Positions 50,016-58,361 of a DNA stretch of 64,000 nucleotides are shown one piece after another (the stretch's first letter is position 1; every line of letters begins with the position of its first letter). The notes beneath the pieces were generated by a model. The model was not told where the DNA came from. It was given only the letters and a program-made list of their open reading frames with translations, and did no database searches. The stretch is from Lentzea atacamensis. Lineage in GTDB: Bacteria; Actinomycetota; Actinomycetes; Mycobacteriales; Pseudonocardiaceae. The translations under genes were made by a program, and so were the position numbers. The stretch is taken from the NCBI RefSeq assembly GCF_003269295.1, contig NZ_QLTT01000010.1:280076-344075 (forward strand), read 5' to 3'.

Positions 50016-50591
50016 TTACAGCGGAAGGAAAGCGTGCTCGGCACACGCGGAAACTTCACCGGTCTCGATGTCGTAGAACCAGCCGTGCACCCGCAGCTCA
50101 CCCGCCGCCACCTTCTCGGCGACGAACGGGTACGCCAGCAGCACCTCGAGCTGCCCCCGCACGTGCTCCTGCCCCTCGGCTCGCATCGCCGGATCACCCG
50201 GCTGCCTGGTCCGCTGCTGTGGCCGCAGCCATCCCCGCATCGCCGGCAGGTGGTCGATCTTCGCGCCGTTCAACGCCGTGACCGCACCGCAGTGCGAGTG
50301 ACCGCAGACGACGATCTCGCTGACCCCGAGCTGCAGCACCGCGAACTCGATCGTGGCCATCTCGCTGGACGGCGCCGTCAGCGAGTACGGCGGGATGACG
50401 TTGCCCGCGGTACGCAACTCGAAGAGCGAGCCCGGCTCGGCCCCGGTGATCTCGGCCGTCACGATGCGCGAGTCGGCACACGTGATGAACATCGTCGTGG
50501 GCTGCTGCCCGGCCGCGAGCCTCTTGCCGGCGGCGCGCGACCGCGACTTGGCGTGTGCGCGGGCATGCTGAACAAAGCGGTGGAAGTCCAT
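50016..50591 (-). CDS. Beta-class carbonic anhydrase
   Basis: This 191-residue cytoplasmic enzyme interconverts CO2 and bicarbonate. The zinc ligands are Cys38 in TCADSR, His98 and Cys101 in VVCGHSHCGAV, with the Asp/Arg dyad Asp40-Arg42. The short length is typical of the clade that accompanies SulP transporters. It lies directly upstream of the SulP gene on the same strand, so carrier and enzyme are made together. Confidence 0.93.
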   Translation of the reverse strand: MDFHRFVQHARAHAKSRSRAAGKRLAAGQQPTTMFITCADSRIVTAEITGAEPGSLFELRTAGNVIPPYSLTAPSSEMATIEFAVLQLGVSEIVVCGHSHCGAVTALNGAKIDHLPAMRGWLRPQQRTRQPGDPAMRAEGQEHVRGQLEVLLAYPFVAEKVAAGELRVHGWFYDIETGEVSACAEHAFLPL

Positions 50592-50654
50592 GGAAATCCC
50601 TCACTGCCGATGAGATGTGTTCGGTTCTGATCAGTGTCATTTGTCCTGGCACGA

Positions 50655-50697
50655 TCCGGTTTTGAGCCGACGAGAAGCGTGTCGGCTCAAAACCGGA
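50655..50697. terminator. 17-bp hairpin between an unknown gene and the carbonic anhydrase
   Basis: Arms 50655-50671 and 50681-50697 are perfectly complementary around a nine-base loop. It lies after the stop of the minus-strand gene at 50709 and before the carbonic anhydrase start, so it probably separates the two units; part of it could also act as an operator for the second. Confidence 0.6.
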
Positions 50698-50708
50698 GGC
50701 GGGACCGA

Positions 50709-51023
50709 TCAGTTCCGGAACACCTGCAGTGCGGGCGGTGTGCGCCAAACCGTCATGGGTTCGGCCGCGGACACCAGCACGACGCCGGCCACCTCGCGGG
50801 GCGCGAACACCGGCACCTCCGCCGGACGCGCCACGCTGGACACCCGCTCGACGGACGCGGCCGGCACTCGCAACCGGCTCGTCTCGCGCTCCTCTCGGGG
50901 CGCTTCCTCCTTGGGCACAGAGGTCTTGGACTTCGGCGGCGGCGCGCCGATCGACGCGGGCGTGACGGCCGGGGCCAGCACGGCGCACAGGGCGATCACG
51001 ACGGCCAGCAGAACGCTGCGCAT
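50709..51023 (-). CDS. Small secreted protein, unknown function
   Basis: This 104-residue protein begins with a signal peptide (MRSVLLAVVIALCAVLAPAV) and continues with a charged Pro/Glu/Arg-rich stretch and a short hydrophobic end (VAGVVLVSAAEPMTVW). I do not recognise a family. The ATG at 51023 was preferred over more distant starts because it gives a clean signal peptide. Its upstream region carries a pair of direct repeats. Confidence 0.6.
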   Translation of the reverse strand: MRSVLLAVVIALCAVLAPAVTPASIGAPPPKSKTSVPKEEAPREERETSRLRVPAASVERVSSVARPAEVPVFAPREVAGVVLVSAAEPMTVWRTPPALQVFRN

Positions 51024-51058
51024 GCTCACCCACCCCCGACCGAGATGATCTACGGCCT

Positions 51059-51136
51059 CCAGTTTCGCCCGAACCGGACAACCTTCGCGATATACGAGAC
51101 GTAGATCGCCCGTATCAAGCACCAGTTTCACCCGAA
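51059..51136. repeat. Two direct repeats CCAGTTTC[G/A]CCCGAA
   Basis: The 15-base unit occurs at 51059-51073 and 51122-51136 with 14 of 15 bases the same, 63 bp apart, upstream of the small secreted protein. The spacing of six helical turns would suit a cooperative regulator. Confidence 0.4.
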
Positions 51137-51206
51137 AGTGCTTCCGGGTTTCACGCGCTGAAACGGCCCGTCGAGCCGTACAGAAGCGGCGTCACGGTGC
51201 CGTCCT

Positions 51207-51293
51207 CACGATCGGGTGCGGCAGGCGGCGGAGCTCTACCGCGGTCAGGGCAGGGACGCGCAGCTCGCGGAGGTCACCGCGCTGCTGGGCTGA
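51207..51293 (+). pseudogene. 3' remnant of a TPR-type gene
   Basis: The plus-strand frame reads RVRQAAELYRGQGRDAQL and then AEVTALLG before a stop at 51291-51293. This is how the last TPR helix pair of many actinomycete regulators ends. No start or upstream coding exists; the frame overlaps the 3' end of the minus-strand gene at 51274 by 20 bases. I take it as a leftover of a lost gene. Confidence 0.4.
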
Positions 51294-51711
51294 TGCCGAA
51301 CTTCTCCTCGACCAGCCGCCAGAACGCGGGCACCGCGTCCGCGACCGGGTGCTGCTGAATCTCCTCACGCCCGTGCCTGCGTTTCTTGCGGCCGAAGAAG
51401 GTCAGCGCGAAGCAGCCGTCGTCGACAGGCGCCATGGTCGACGGGGAGATCACCTTGATGGTCTCGTAGTGCCCGTTCTTCGTCTCCAATGACACCACGA
51501 CGAGGTCGTGCATCGAGGTGATCACGCCCAGGCGGTCCGCCACGCCGCTCGCACGGACACTCGCGACTATGTCGCGCAGGTACTGGTGCGACTCGAATCC
51601 TTCGTGGTCCCGACGCAGTTCGTCGTACCACTCCGCCACGGCGTCCCAGGTGGTGCCGCGGACCTCACCGCGGATCGAAGCGAACGCGAGCGGGAACACC
51701 TTCATGCGCAT
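51274..51711 (-). CDS. Hypothetical protein, 145 residues
   Basis: The protein reads MRMKVFPLAFASIRGEVRG, then WDAVAEWYDELRRDHEG, DLVVVSLETKNGHYETIKV and ends with a basic FFGRKKRRHGREEI segment and WRLVEEKFGI. It is soluble, with mixed alpha/beta character. ATG codons at 51711 and 51705 are both possible. No family is recognised. It lies after gltD on the same strand but a terminator separates them. Confidence 0.6.
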   Translation of the reverse strand: MRMKVFPLAFASIRGEVRGTTWDAVAEWYDELRRDHEGFESHQYLRDIVASVRASGVADRLGVITSMHDLVVVSLETKNGHYETIKVISPSTMAPVDDGCFALTFFGRKKRRHGREEIQQHPVADAVPAFWRLVEEKFGISPAAR

Positions 51712-51729
51712 CGAGACTAGAGAAGGCGA

Positions 51730-51763
51730 ACGCCCCGGTCGACGTCGTTGTCGGCCGGGGCGT
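51730..51763. terminator. 14-bp hairpin after gltD
   Basis: Arms 51730-51743 and 51750-51763 pair with a single G-T wobble around a six-base loop. It lies just after the gltD stop at 51795. Confidence 0.65.
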
Positions 51764-51794
51764 CATGCTGCTCTCCGCGGGTCTGACGCCGTTG

Positions 51795-53300
51795 TCAGAC
51801 CACAGCGAGCGGAAGCTGGTTCGGGATGACCGGCGAAGGCAGGTTCGAGGAGCCCGTGAGGAAGTTGTCCACGGCGTGCGCCACGGACCGGCCCTCCGCG
51901 ATCGCCCACACCACGAGCGAAGCGCCGCGGTGCGCGTCGCCGCACACGAACACGCCGGGCGCGGTCGTCTGCCAGTCGGAGCCGCACGAGATGGTGCCCC
52001 GCGTCGTCAGCGAGATGCCGAGGTCGTCCAGGAGCCGCATGTGCTCGACGCCCTCGAAGCCGATCGCCAGCAGCACCAGGTCCGCTGGCAGGACCTCGAC
52101 CTCGTCGGACAGCGGCACGACCGAGCGGCGGCCGGACGAGTCCTTCTCGACGCGCACCTGCTGCAGCTCGATGAAGCGCACGTGACCGTCGTCGTCACCG
52201 ACGAAGCGGCGGACCGCGACGGTGAAGCGGCGTTCGCCGGCTTCTTCGTGCGCCGGGTACGTGCGCAGGATGTGCGGCCACACCGGCCACGGCGAGCGCT
52301 CGTCGTCGCGCACGGTGGGCGGCATCGGGTACTGGTCGAGCTGCGTCACGGACAACGCGCCCTGGCGGGTCGCGGTGCCGTAGCAGTCGGCGCCCGTGTC
52401 GCCACCGCCGATGACGATGACGTGCTTGCCCTCGGCCGAGATCGACGACGGGCCGTCGCCCTCGCACGCGCGGTTCGCGGGGACCAGGTGGTCCATCGCG
52501 AGGTGAATGCCCTCGAGCTCACGTCCGGGGGTCGCCTTGTCGTCCCGGCCGCGCAGCGCGCCGACGGCCAGCACGACCGCGTCGAACTCGGCGCGCAGCT
52601 GCTCGACGGTGATGTCGACCCCGACCTCGCAGCCGGTCACGAACTTGGTGCCCTCACGACGGAGTTGCGCCAGGCGCCGGTCGAGGACCTTCTTCTCCAT
52701 CTTGAACTCGGGGATGCCGTACCGCAGCAGGCCGCCGAGCCGGTCATCCCGTTCGTACACCACGACCTCGTGCCCGGCACGGGTCAGCTGCTGGGCGGCG
52801 GCCAGACCGGCGGGGCCGGAGCCGACGACCGCGACGCGCTTGCCGGAGGACACGGCGGCGGTCGACGGCTGGACGTAGCCGTTCTCCCACGACATGTCCG
52901 CGATCGTCTCCTCGACGCGCTTGATCGCGACGGCGCCACCCGCGTCGTGCGAGATCGCCAGCACGCAGGCGGCCTCACACGGCGCCGGGCACAGCCGGCC
53001 CGTGAACTCCGGGAAGTTGTTGGTGGCGTGCAGGCGGTCCGAGGCGAGCTCCCAGTCGCCGCGGCGGACCAGGTCGTTCCACTCGGGGATCAGGTTCCCG
53101 AGCGGGCAGCCCGCGGTTCCGCTGTGGCAGAAGGGAATGCCGCAGTCCATGCAGCGCGTCGCCTGCGTGCGCACGGCGTCGTTGCGCTGGGCGGGGTCTT
53201 CCTGGAGGTAGACCTCGTTCCAGTCCTGCAACCGTTCCGGCTTCGGACGCTTCGGCGCGTCGGAGCGGGAGTACTTCATGAAACCCTGTGGATCAGCCAC
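51795..53300 (-). CDS. gltD: Glutamate synthase small subunit
   Basis: This 501-residue subunit passes electrons from NADPH to the large subunit for glutamate formation. The N-terminal cysteine motifs CMDCGIPFCHSGTAGCPLGN and CPAPCEAAC hold the iron-sulfur clusters, followed by two nucleotide-binding loops (GSGPAGLAAA for FAD, GGGDTGADC for NADPH). The GTG at 53300 gives the expected VADPQGFMKYSR start and overlaps the gltB stop by eight bases; an ATG seven codons in is less typical. Confidence 0.95.
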   Translation of the reverse strand: MADPQGFMKYSRSDAPKRPKPERLQDWNEVYLQEDPAQRNDAVRTQATRCMDCGIPFCHSGTAGCPLGNLIPEWNDLVRRGDWELASDRLHATNNFPEFTGRLCPAPCEAACVLAISHDAGGAVAIKRVEETIADMSWENGYVQPSTAAVSSGKRVAVVGSGPAGLAAAQQLTRAGHEVVVYERDDRLGGLLRYGIPEFKMEKKVLDRRLAQLRREGTKFVTGCEVGVDITVEQLRAEFDAVVLAVGALRGRDDKATPGRELEGIHLAMDHLVPANRACEGDGPSSISAEGKHVIVIGGGDTGADCYGTATRQGALSVTQLDQYPMPPTVRDDERSPWPVWPHILRTYPAHEEAGERRFTVAVRRFVGDDDGHVRFIELQQVRVEKDSSGRRSVVPLSDEVEVLPADLVLLAIGFEGVEHMRLLDDLGISLTTRGTISCGSDWQTTAPGVFVCGDAHRGASLVVWAIAEGRSVAHAVDNFLTGSSNLPSPVIPNQLPLAVV

Positions 53301-56300
53301 GAGACGCCTCCATGACAGCCGCGTCAACGTCCCGGCCCTCGGCGCGGGCGAGGCGCATGGCCTCGAGAACGCGCTGGTAGTCGCCGGGCATGACCTTCGT
53401 GAACGCACCGGCTCGACGGGTCCAGTCACCGAGCAGCGAAGCAGCGACGGCAGAGCCGGTGTGCTTGTGGTGCCTGGTGACGGCGTCCTTGAGCCAACGC
53501 AGGTCCTCGGCGTTGAGGCGCTGCAGTTGCACCATCTCCTGGTTCACCGACAACGGGTCCAGGTCGAGCACGTACGCGATACCGCCGGACATGCCGGCCG
53601 CGACGTTGCGCCCGGTCGGCCCGAGCACCACGGCCCGGCCACCGGTCATGTATTCGAACGCGTGGTCGCCCACGCCCTCGGCCACCAGCAGGGCGCCGGA
53701 GTTGCGGACGCAGAAGCGCTCGCCGACGCGGCCGCGCAGGAACACCTCGCCGGACGTGGCGCCGTAGCCGATCACGTTGCCCGCGATCACCTGGTCCTCG
53801 GCGCGGAACGGCGCGTCGTCGTGCGGGCGGACGATGATCCGGCCGCCGGACAGGCCCTTGCCGACGTAGTCGTTCGCGTCGCCGACCATCTCCAGCGTGA
53901 TGCCGCGCGGCAGGAACGCGCCGAGCGACTGGCCGGCCGAGCCGGTCAGCTTCACCCGGATCGTGTCGTCCTCCAGGCCCTCGCCGCCGTAGCGGCGGGT
54001 GACCTCGGCGCCGAGCAGCGTGCCGACCGTGCGGTTGACGTTGCGGACGGGCAGCTCCAGGTTGACCTGGTGCGCGTCCTCCAGCGCCGCCTCGGCGAGC
54101 TGGATCAGCGTGCGGTCCAGCGCCTTGTCCAGGCCGTGGTCCTGGTCGCGGATCTTGCGCTTCGCCGTCGGGTACGGGGTTTCCGGCACCTCGAAGACCG
54201 GGTCCAGGTTCAGGCCCGCGGTCTTCCAGTGCTCGATCGCCTCGTCCTTGTCGAGCAGCTCGGCGTGTCCGACGGCCTCGTCGATCGTGCGGAAACCGAG
54301 CTCCGCCAGCAGTTCCCTTGCTTCCTGCGCGACGAACTCGAAGAAGTTCACCACGTGGTCGGCCTGGCCGGTGTAGCGGGCGCGCAGGTCCGGGTTCTGC
54401 GTGGCGACGCCGACCGGGCACGTGTCCAGGTGGCAGACGCGCATCATCACGCAGCCCGCGACGATCAGCGGTGCCGTGGCGAAGCCGAACTCCTCCGCGC
54501 CGAGCAGAGCGGCGACCACGACGTCGCGGCCGGTGCGCATCGCGCCGTCGACCTGGACGGTGATGCGGTCGCGCAGACCGTTGAGCAGCAGCGTCTGCTG
54601 GGTCTCGGCGAGGCCGATCTCCCACGGCGTTCCCGCGTGCTTGAGCGAGTTCATCGGCGAGGCACCCGTGCCGCCGTCGTAGCCGGAGATCAGCACGACG
54701 TCGGCGTGCGCCTTGGCGACACCGGCCGCGACCGTGCCGACACCGATCGACGAGACGAGCTTCACGTGAACCCGCGCCTGCTCGTTCGCGTTCTTCAGAT
54801 CGTGGATGAGCTGCGCCAGGTCCTCGATCGAGTAGATGTCGTGGTGCGGCGGCGGCGAGATCAGGCCGACGCCCGGCGTGGAGTGCCGGGTGCGCGCGAC
54901 CCACGGGTAGACCTTGAAGCCGGGCAGCTGGCCGCCCTCGCCGGGCTTCGCGCCCTGCGCCATCTTGATCTGGATGTCCGTGGAGTTCACGAGGTACTCG
55001 CTCGTGACGCCGAACCGTCCACTCGCGACCTGCTTGACCGCCGAACGGCGCTCGGGGTCGTACAGGCGCTCGCGGTCTTCGCCGCCCTCACCGGAGTTGG
55101 ACCGGCCGCCGAGCCGGTTCATCGCGATGGCAAGGGTTTCGTGCGCCTCGGCCGAGATCGAGCCGTACGACATGGCGCCGGTGTTGAAGCGCTTGACGAT
55201 CGAGCTGACCGGCTCGACCTCGTCGATCGGGATCGGCGTGCGGCCCTCGGTGCGGAACTTGAACAGGCCGCGCAACGTGCCGCCCAGCCGCGAGAGGCGC
55301 TCGACCTCCGCGGTGTAGCGGCGGAAGACGTCCTCCTTGCGCGTCTTCGTGGCGTGCTGCAGCAGGAACACCGTCTCCGGCGTGAACAGGTGCAGCTCGC
55401 CCTCGCGGCGGTACTGGTAGTCGCCACCGACCTCGAGCCGGCGGTGCACGCGGTCGGTCGGGTTGTCCGGGTGCGCGCGGCGGTGGCGCAGCGCGACCTC
55501 CTCGGCCAGCACGTCCAGGCCGGCCCCGCCGAGCTTGGACTGCGTGCCGGTGAAGTACTCGTCCAGCAGGTCGTTCGACAGGCCGACCGCCTCGAAGACC
55601 TGCGCCGCGGTGTAGGCGCCGACCGTCGAGATGCCCATCTTCGACATGATCTTCAGGACGCCCTTCACGAGCGCCTTGACGTAGTTGCGGATCGCCTTGT
55701 GCGCGGGGACGCCGGTGATGGCGCCCTGGCTGATCAGGTCTTCGATCGTCTCGAACGCGAGGTACGGGTTCACCGCGGCGGCGCCGTAGCTCAGCAGCGC
55801 GGCGACGTGGTGGACCTCGCGGCAGTCGCCGGACTCGACGACGAGCGCGACGCGCAGGCGTTCCTTGGTGCGCACCAGATGGTGGTGCACCGCGGAGACG
55901 AGCAGCAGCGACGGGATCGGCGCCATGCGGTGGTCGGAGTCGCGGTCGCTGAGCACGAGCGTGCGCGCGCCGTTCGCGATGGCCTCGGAGGCCTCCCGGC
56001 GGACACGTTCGATGGCAGCCGCGAGAGCTTCGCCGCCGCCGTCCACCTCGTACAGTCCGGAGAGGACGGTGCAGGCGAAGCCCGGCAGGTCGCCGTCGTC
56101 GTTGATGTGGATGAGCTTGGCGAGCTCGTCGTTGTCGATGACCGGGTAGTCCAGCGTGACGTGGCGGCACGACACCGGGCCGGGGTCGAGCAGGTTCTGC
56201 TCAGGGCCCATCACGCGCTTGACGGACGTGACGATCTCTTCACGGATCGCGTCCAGCGGCGGGTTGGTGACCTGCGCGAAGTTCTGCACGAAGTAGTCGT

Positions 56301-57816
56301 AGAGCAGCCGGGAACGCTGCGACAGCGCGGCGACCGGGGTGTCCGTACCCATGGAGCCCAGCGGCTCCTGGCCCGTGATCGACATGGGCGTGAGCAGGAT
56401 CCGCAGCTCCTCCTCGGTGTAGCCGAAGGTGAGCTGGCGGCGCAGGACGGACTCGTGGCTCTGCACCACGTGCTCGCGGTCCTGCAGGTCGGCGAGGTCG
56501 AGCAGGCCGGCGTGCAGCCACTCGTCGTAGGGCAGCTCCGACGCGAGGTTCGACTTGAGCTCGTCGTCGTCGATGATGCGGCCCTCGGTGGTGTCCACCA
56601 GGAACATGCGGCCCGGCTGGAGACGGCCCTTCGCGACCACCTGGTCGGACGGCACGTCGAGCACACCGGTCTCGGACGCCAGCACGACGCGGCCGTCCGC
56701 GGTCTGCCACCAGCGGGCGGGACGCAGGCCGTTGCGGTCGAGCACCGCGCCGACGATCTCGCCGTCGGTGAAGGTGACACAGGCCGGGCCGTCCCACGGC
56801 TCCATCAGCGAGGCGTGGAACTGGTAGAACGCACGGCGCTTCGGATCCATCGTGGCGTGGTTCTCCCACGCCTCCGGGATCATCATCAGCACCGCGTGCG
56901 GCAGGCTGCGGCCACCGAGGTGCAGCAGCTCCAGCACCTCGTCGAAGCTCGCCGAGTCGGACCCCTCGGGGTCGCAGATCGGGAAGAGCCGGGCGAGGTC
57001 ACCGGGAATGAGATCGCTGTCCAGCAACGCCTCGCGGGCGCGCATGCGGTTGCGGTTGCCGCGGACGGTGTTGATCTCACCGTTGTGCGCGACGAACCGG
57101 AACGGGTGCGCGAGCGGCCACGAGGGGAACGTGTTCGTGGAGAAACGGCTGTGCACCAACGCGATCGCCGTGTAGAGGCGCTCGTCGTGCAGGTCCGGGA
57201 AGAACGCCGGCAGCTGCTCGGTCGTCAGCATTCCCTTGTAGACGATCGTGCGCGCGGACAGCGACGGGAAGTACACGCTGCCCTCGTGCTCGACCCGCTT
57301 GCGCAGGCAGAAGGCCAGGCGGTCCAGCCCGATGCCCTCCTCGTCCCGCGTGCCCTTGACGAACAGCTGCGCGAAGTGCGGCGCCACCGACATCGCGGTC
57401 GGGCCGACGTTGGCCTTCTCCGGGTCGACCGGAACGTCGCGCCAGCCCAGAACCTCGAGGTTCTCCTCCTCGGCGATGCGCTCGATCTCCCGCATCGCCT
57501 TCGCGCGTTCTTCGGCCTCAAACGGCAGGAAAGCGATTCCCGCCGCGTACCGCCCGCGTTCCGGCAGGTCGAACTCGACCACAGCACGCAGGAACTCGTC
57601 CGGCAGCTGCAGGAGGATGCCAGCACCGTCACCCGAGGTGGGTTCGGCGCCGGCGGCACCGCGATGCTCCAGGTTCGCGAGCGCTGTCAGGGCATCGATC
57701 ACGATGCCGTGCGAACGCCTGCCCTGGATGTCGGCCACCATGGCGACACCACAGGCGTCGCGCTCGTCAGACGGGTCGTAAAGACCCTGGGGGCCGGGGA
57801 TGGCGGAGAAGATCAC
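53293..57816 (-). CDS. gltB: Glutamate synthase large subunit
   Basis: This 1507-residue enzyme moves the amide of glutamine to 2-oxoglutarate. The N-terminal glutaminase depends on the cysteine in DERDACGVAMV (about residue 22 after a short leader that is removed). The FMN/Fe-S synthase domain includes GSISAEAHETLAIAMNRLGG and the cluster region MMRVCHLDTCPVGVATQN. The C-terminal beta-helix follows. The GTG at 57816 has AGGAGG eight bases upstream, so longer starts are not needed. It is co-transcribed with gltD. Confidence 0.95.
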   Translation of the reverse strand: MIFSAIPGPQGLYDPSDERDACGVAMVADIQGRRSHGIVIDALTALANLEHRGAAGAEPTSGDGAGILLQLPDEFLRAVVEFDLPERGRYAAGIAFLPFEAEERAKAMREIERIAEEENLEVLGWRDVPVDPEKANVGPTAMSVAPHFAQLFVKGTRDEEGIGLDRLAFCLRKRVEHEGSVYFPSLSARTIVYKGMLTTEQLPAFFPDLHDERLYTAIALVHSRFSTNTFPSWPLAHPFRFVAHNGEINTVRGNRNRMRAREALLDSDLIPGDLARLFPICDPEGSDSASFDEVLELLHLGGRSLPHAVLMMIPEAWENHATMDPKRRAFYQFHASLMEPWDGPACVTFTDGEIVGAVLDRNGLRPARWWQTADGRVVLASETGVLDVPSDQVVAKGRLQPGRMFLVDTTEGRIIDDDELKSNLASELPYDEWLHAGLLDLADLQDREHVVQSHESVLRRQLTFGYTEEELRILLTPMSITGQEPLGSMGTDTPVAALSQRSRLLYDYFVQNFAQVTNPPLDAIREEIVTSVKRVMGPEQNLLDPGPVSCRHVTLDYPVIDNDELAKLIHINDDGDLPGFACTVLSGLYEVDGGGEALAAAIERVRREASEAIANGARTLVLSDRDSDHRMAPIPSLLLVSAVHHHLVRTKERLRVALVVESGDCREVHHVAALLSYGAAAVNPYLAFETIEDLISQGAITGVPAHKAIRNYVKALVKGVLKIMSKMGISTVGAYTAAQVFEAVGLSNDLLDEYFTGTQSKLGGAGLDVLAEEVALRHRRAHPDNPTDRVHRRLEVGGDYQYRREGELHLFTPETVFLLQHATKTRKEDVFRRYTAEVERLSRLGGTLRGLFKFRTEGRTPIPIDEVEPVSSIVKRFNTGAMSYGSISAEAHETLAIAMNRLGGRSNSGEGGEDRERLYDPERRSAVKQVASGRFGVTSEYLVNSTDIQIKMAQGAKPGEGGQLPGFKVYPWVARTRHSTPGVGLISPPPHHDIYSIEDLAQLIHDLKNANEQARVHVKLVSSIGVGTVAAGVAKAHADVVLISGYDGGTGASPMNSLKHAGTPWEIGLAETQQTLLLNGLRDRITVQVDGAMRTGRDVVVAALLGAEEFGFATAPLIVAGCVMMRVCHLDTCPVGVATQNPDLRARYTGQADHVVNFFEFVAQEARELLAELGFRTIDEAVGHAELLDKDEAIEHWKTAGLNLDPVFEVPETPYPTAKRKIRDQDHGLDKALDRTLIQLAEAALEDAHQVNLELPVRNVNRTVGTLLGAEVTRRYGGEGLEDDTIRVKLTGSAGQSLGAFLPRGITLEMVGDANDYVGKGLSGGRIIVRPHDDAPFRAEDQVIAGNVIGYGATSGEVFLRGRVGERFCVRNSGALLVAEGVGDHAFEYMTGGRAVVLGPTGRNVAAGMSGGIAYVLDLDPLSVNQEMVQLQRLNAEDLRWLKDAVTRHHKHTGSAVAASLLGDWTRRAGAFTKVMPGDYQRVLEAMRLARAEGRDVDAAVMEASRG

Positions 57817-57982
57817 TGCGCAGACCTCCTTCGTCGTCCTCGCGTAAAGAACTAAAGTCCTCGTGCTCAGACCTCGAACCAACAGGTGGAGCACGGGACG
57901 ACGATGGCCCGCGTGTTGACGCGACTTTAACAGCCGCGAAACCCAGGTACACCCGCCAATGGGTGATCTAGGTCATGGATGT

Positions 57983-58126
57983 GTAACGATTCCCCACAGC
58001 TGAGCGACATTGCGGCCGACATCGGCGTTCGTTACAGCCGGGTTAGCGTAACCGAACGTTCAACATCAGCGAGTCCGATGAGAGTTCCGTGACATTCACG
58101 GTTTACCACTGGATCCGCTGGGTAAC
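57983..58126. promoter_or_regulatory. Cluster of four GTTAC/GTAAC elements before gltB
   Basis: GTAAC at 57983-57987, GTTAC at 58031-58035, GTAAC at 58048-58052 and GTAAC at 58122-58126 lie upstream of gltB. GTnAC is the conserved half of the actinobacterial GlnR box, and gltBD is a plausible GlnR target, but the second half (GaAAC) at the right distance is not convincing, so this is only a candidate. Confidence 0.3.
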
Positions 58127-58317
58127 CGAGCCTTCTGGCTGGTCAGCCGCCTGCTGTCTCAGTTAGCGGACGCTCACACCACGGCCTGTGACCGGGTGCG
58201 CACCGTCCATTCCGGCGGCCTCCGATTGTTCCCCACCAAACGAGACCGAGGCCCCGTTCACCCCGCGCCGCATGCGGGGAGAGCGAGGCCTCGGCATTCA
58301 TGAGGACCTGCTGGTCT

Positions 58318-58353
58318 CGTGGCCGGGGACGGGAAGAGACGTCCCCGGCCACG
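58318..58353 (-). terminator. 13-bp terminator after dctA
   Basis: Arms 58318-58330 and 58341-58353 are perfectly complementary around a ten-base loop, eight bases beyond the dctA stop. Confidence 0.75.
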
Positions 58354-58361
58354 GACGTTTC

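Larger units (their letters stand above)
57817..58361. other. 545-nt upstream region of gltB
   Basis: No gene is visible. The stretch holds the gltB upstream region with four GTTAC/GTAAC elements, a nested hairpin (58246-58294) and the dctA terminator (58318-58353). The nested hairpin has outer arms CCGAGGCC and GGCCTCGG and an inner CCCCGC/GCGGGG stem. Confidence 0.5.

Noticed and set aside
53278..57855. Very long plus-strand frame opposite gltB
   Set aside because: It is the antisense of a conserved glutamate synthase; such long mirror frames are common in GC-rich DNA.
58031..58052. Perfect GlnR box upstream of gltB
   Set aside because: The halves GTTAC and GTAAC are there, but the expected GaAAC at six-base spacing is missing, so I kept it only as a weak candidate.
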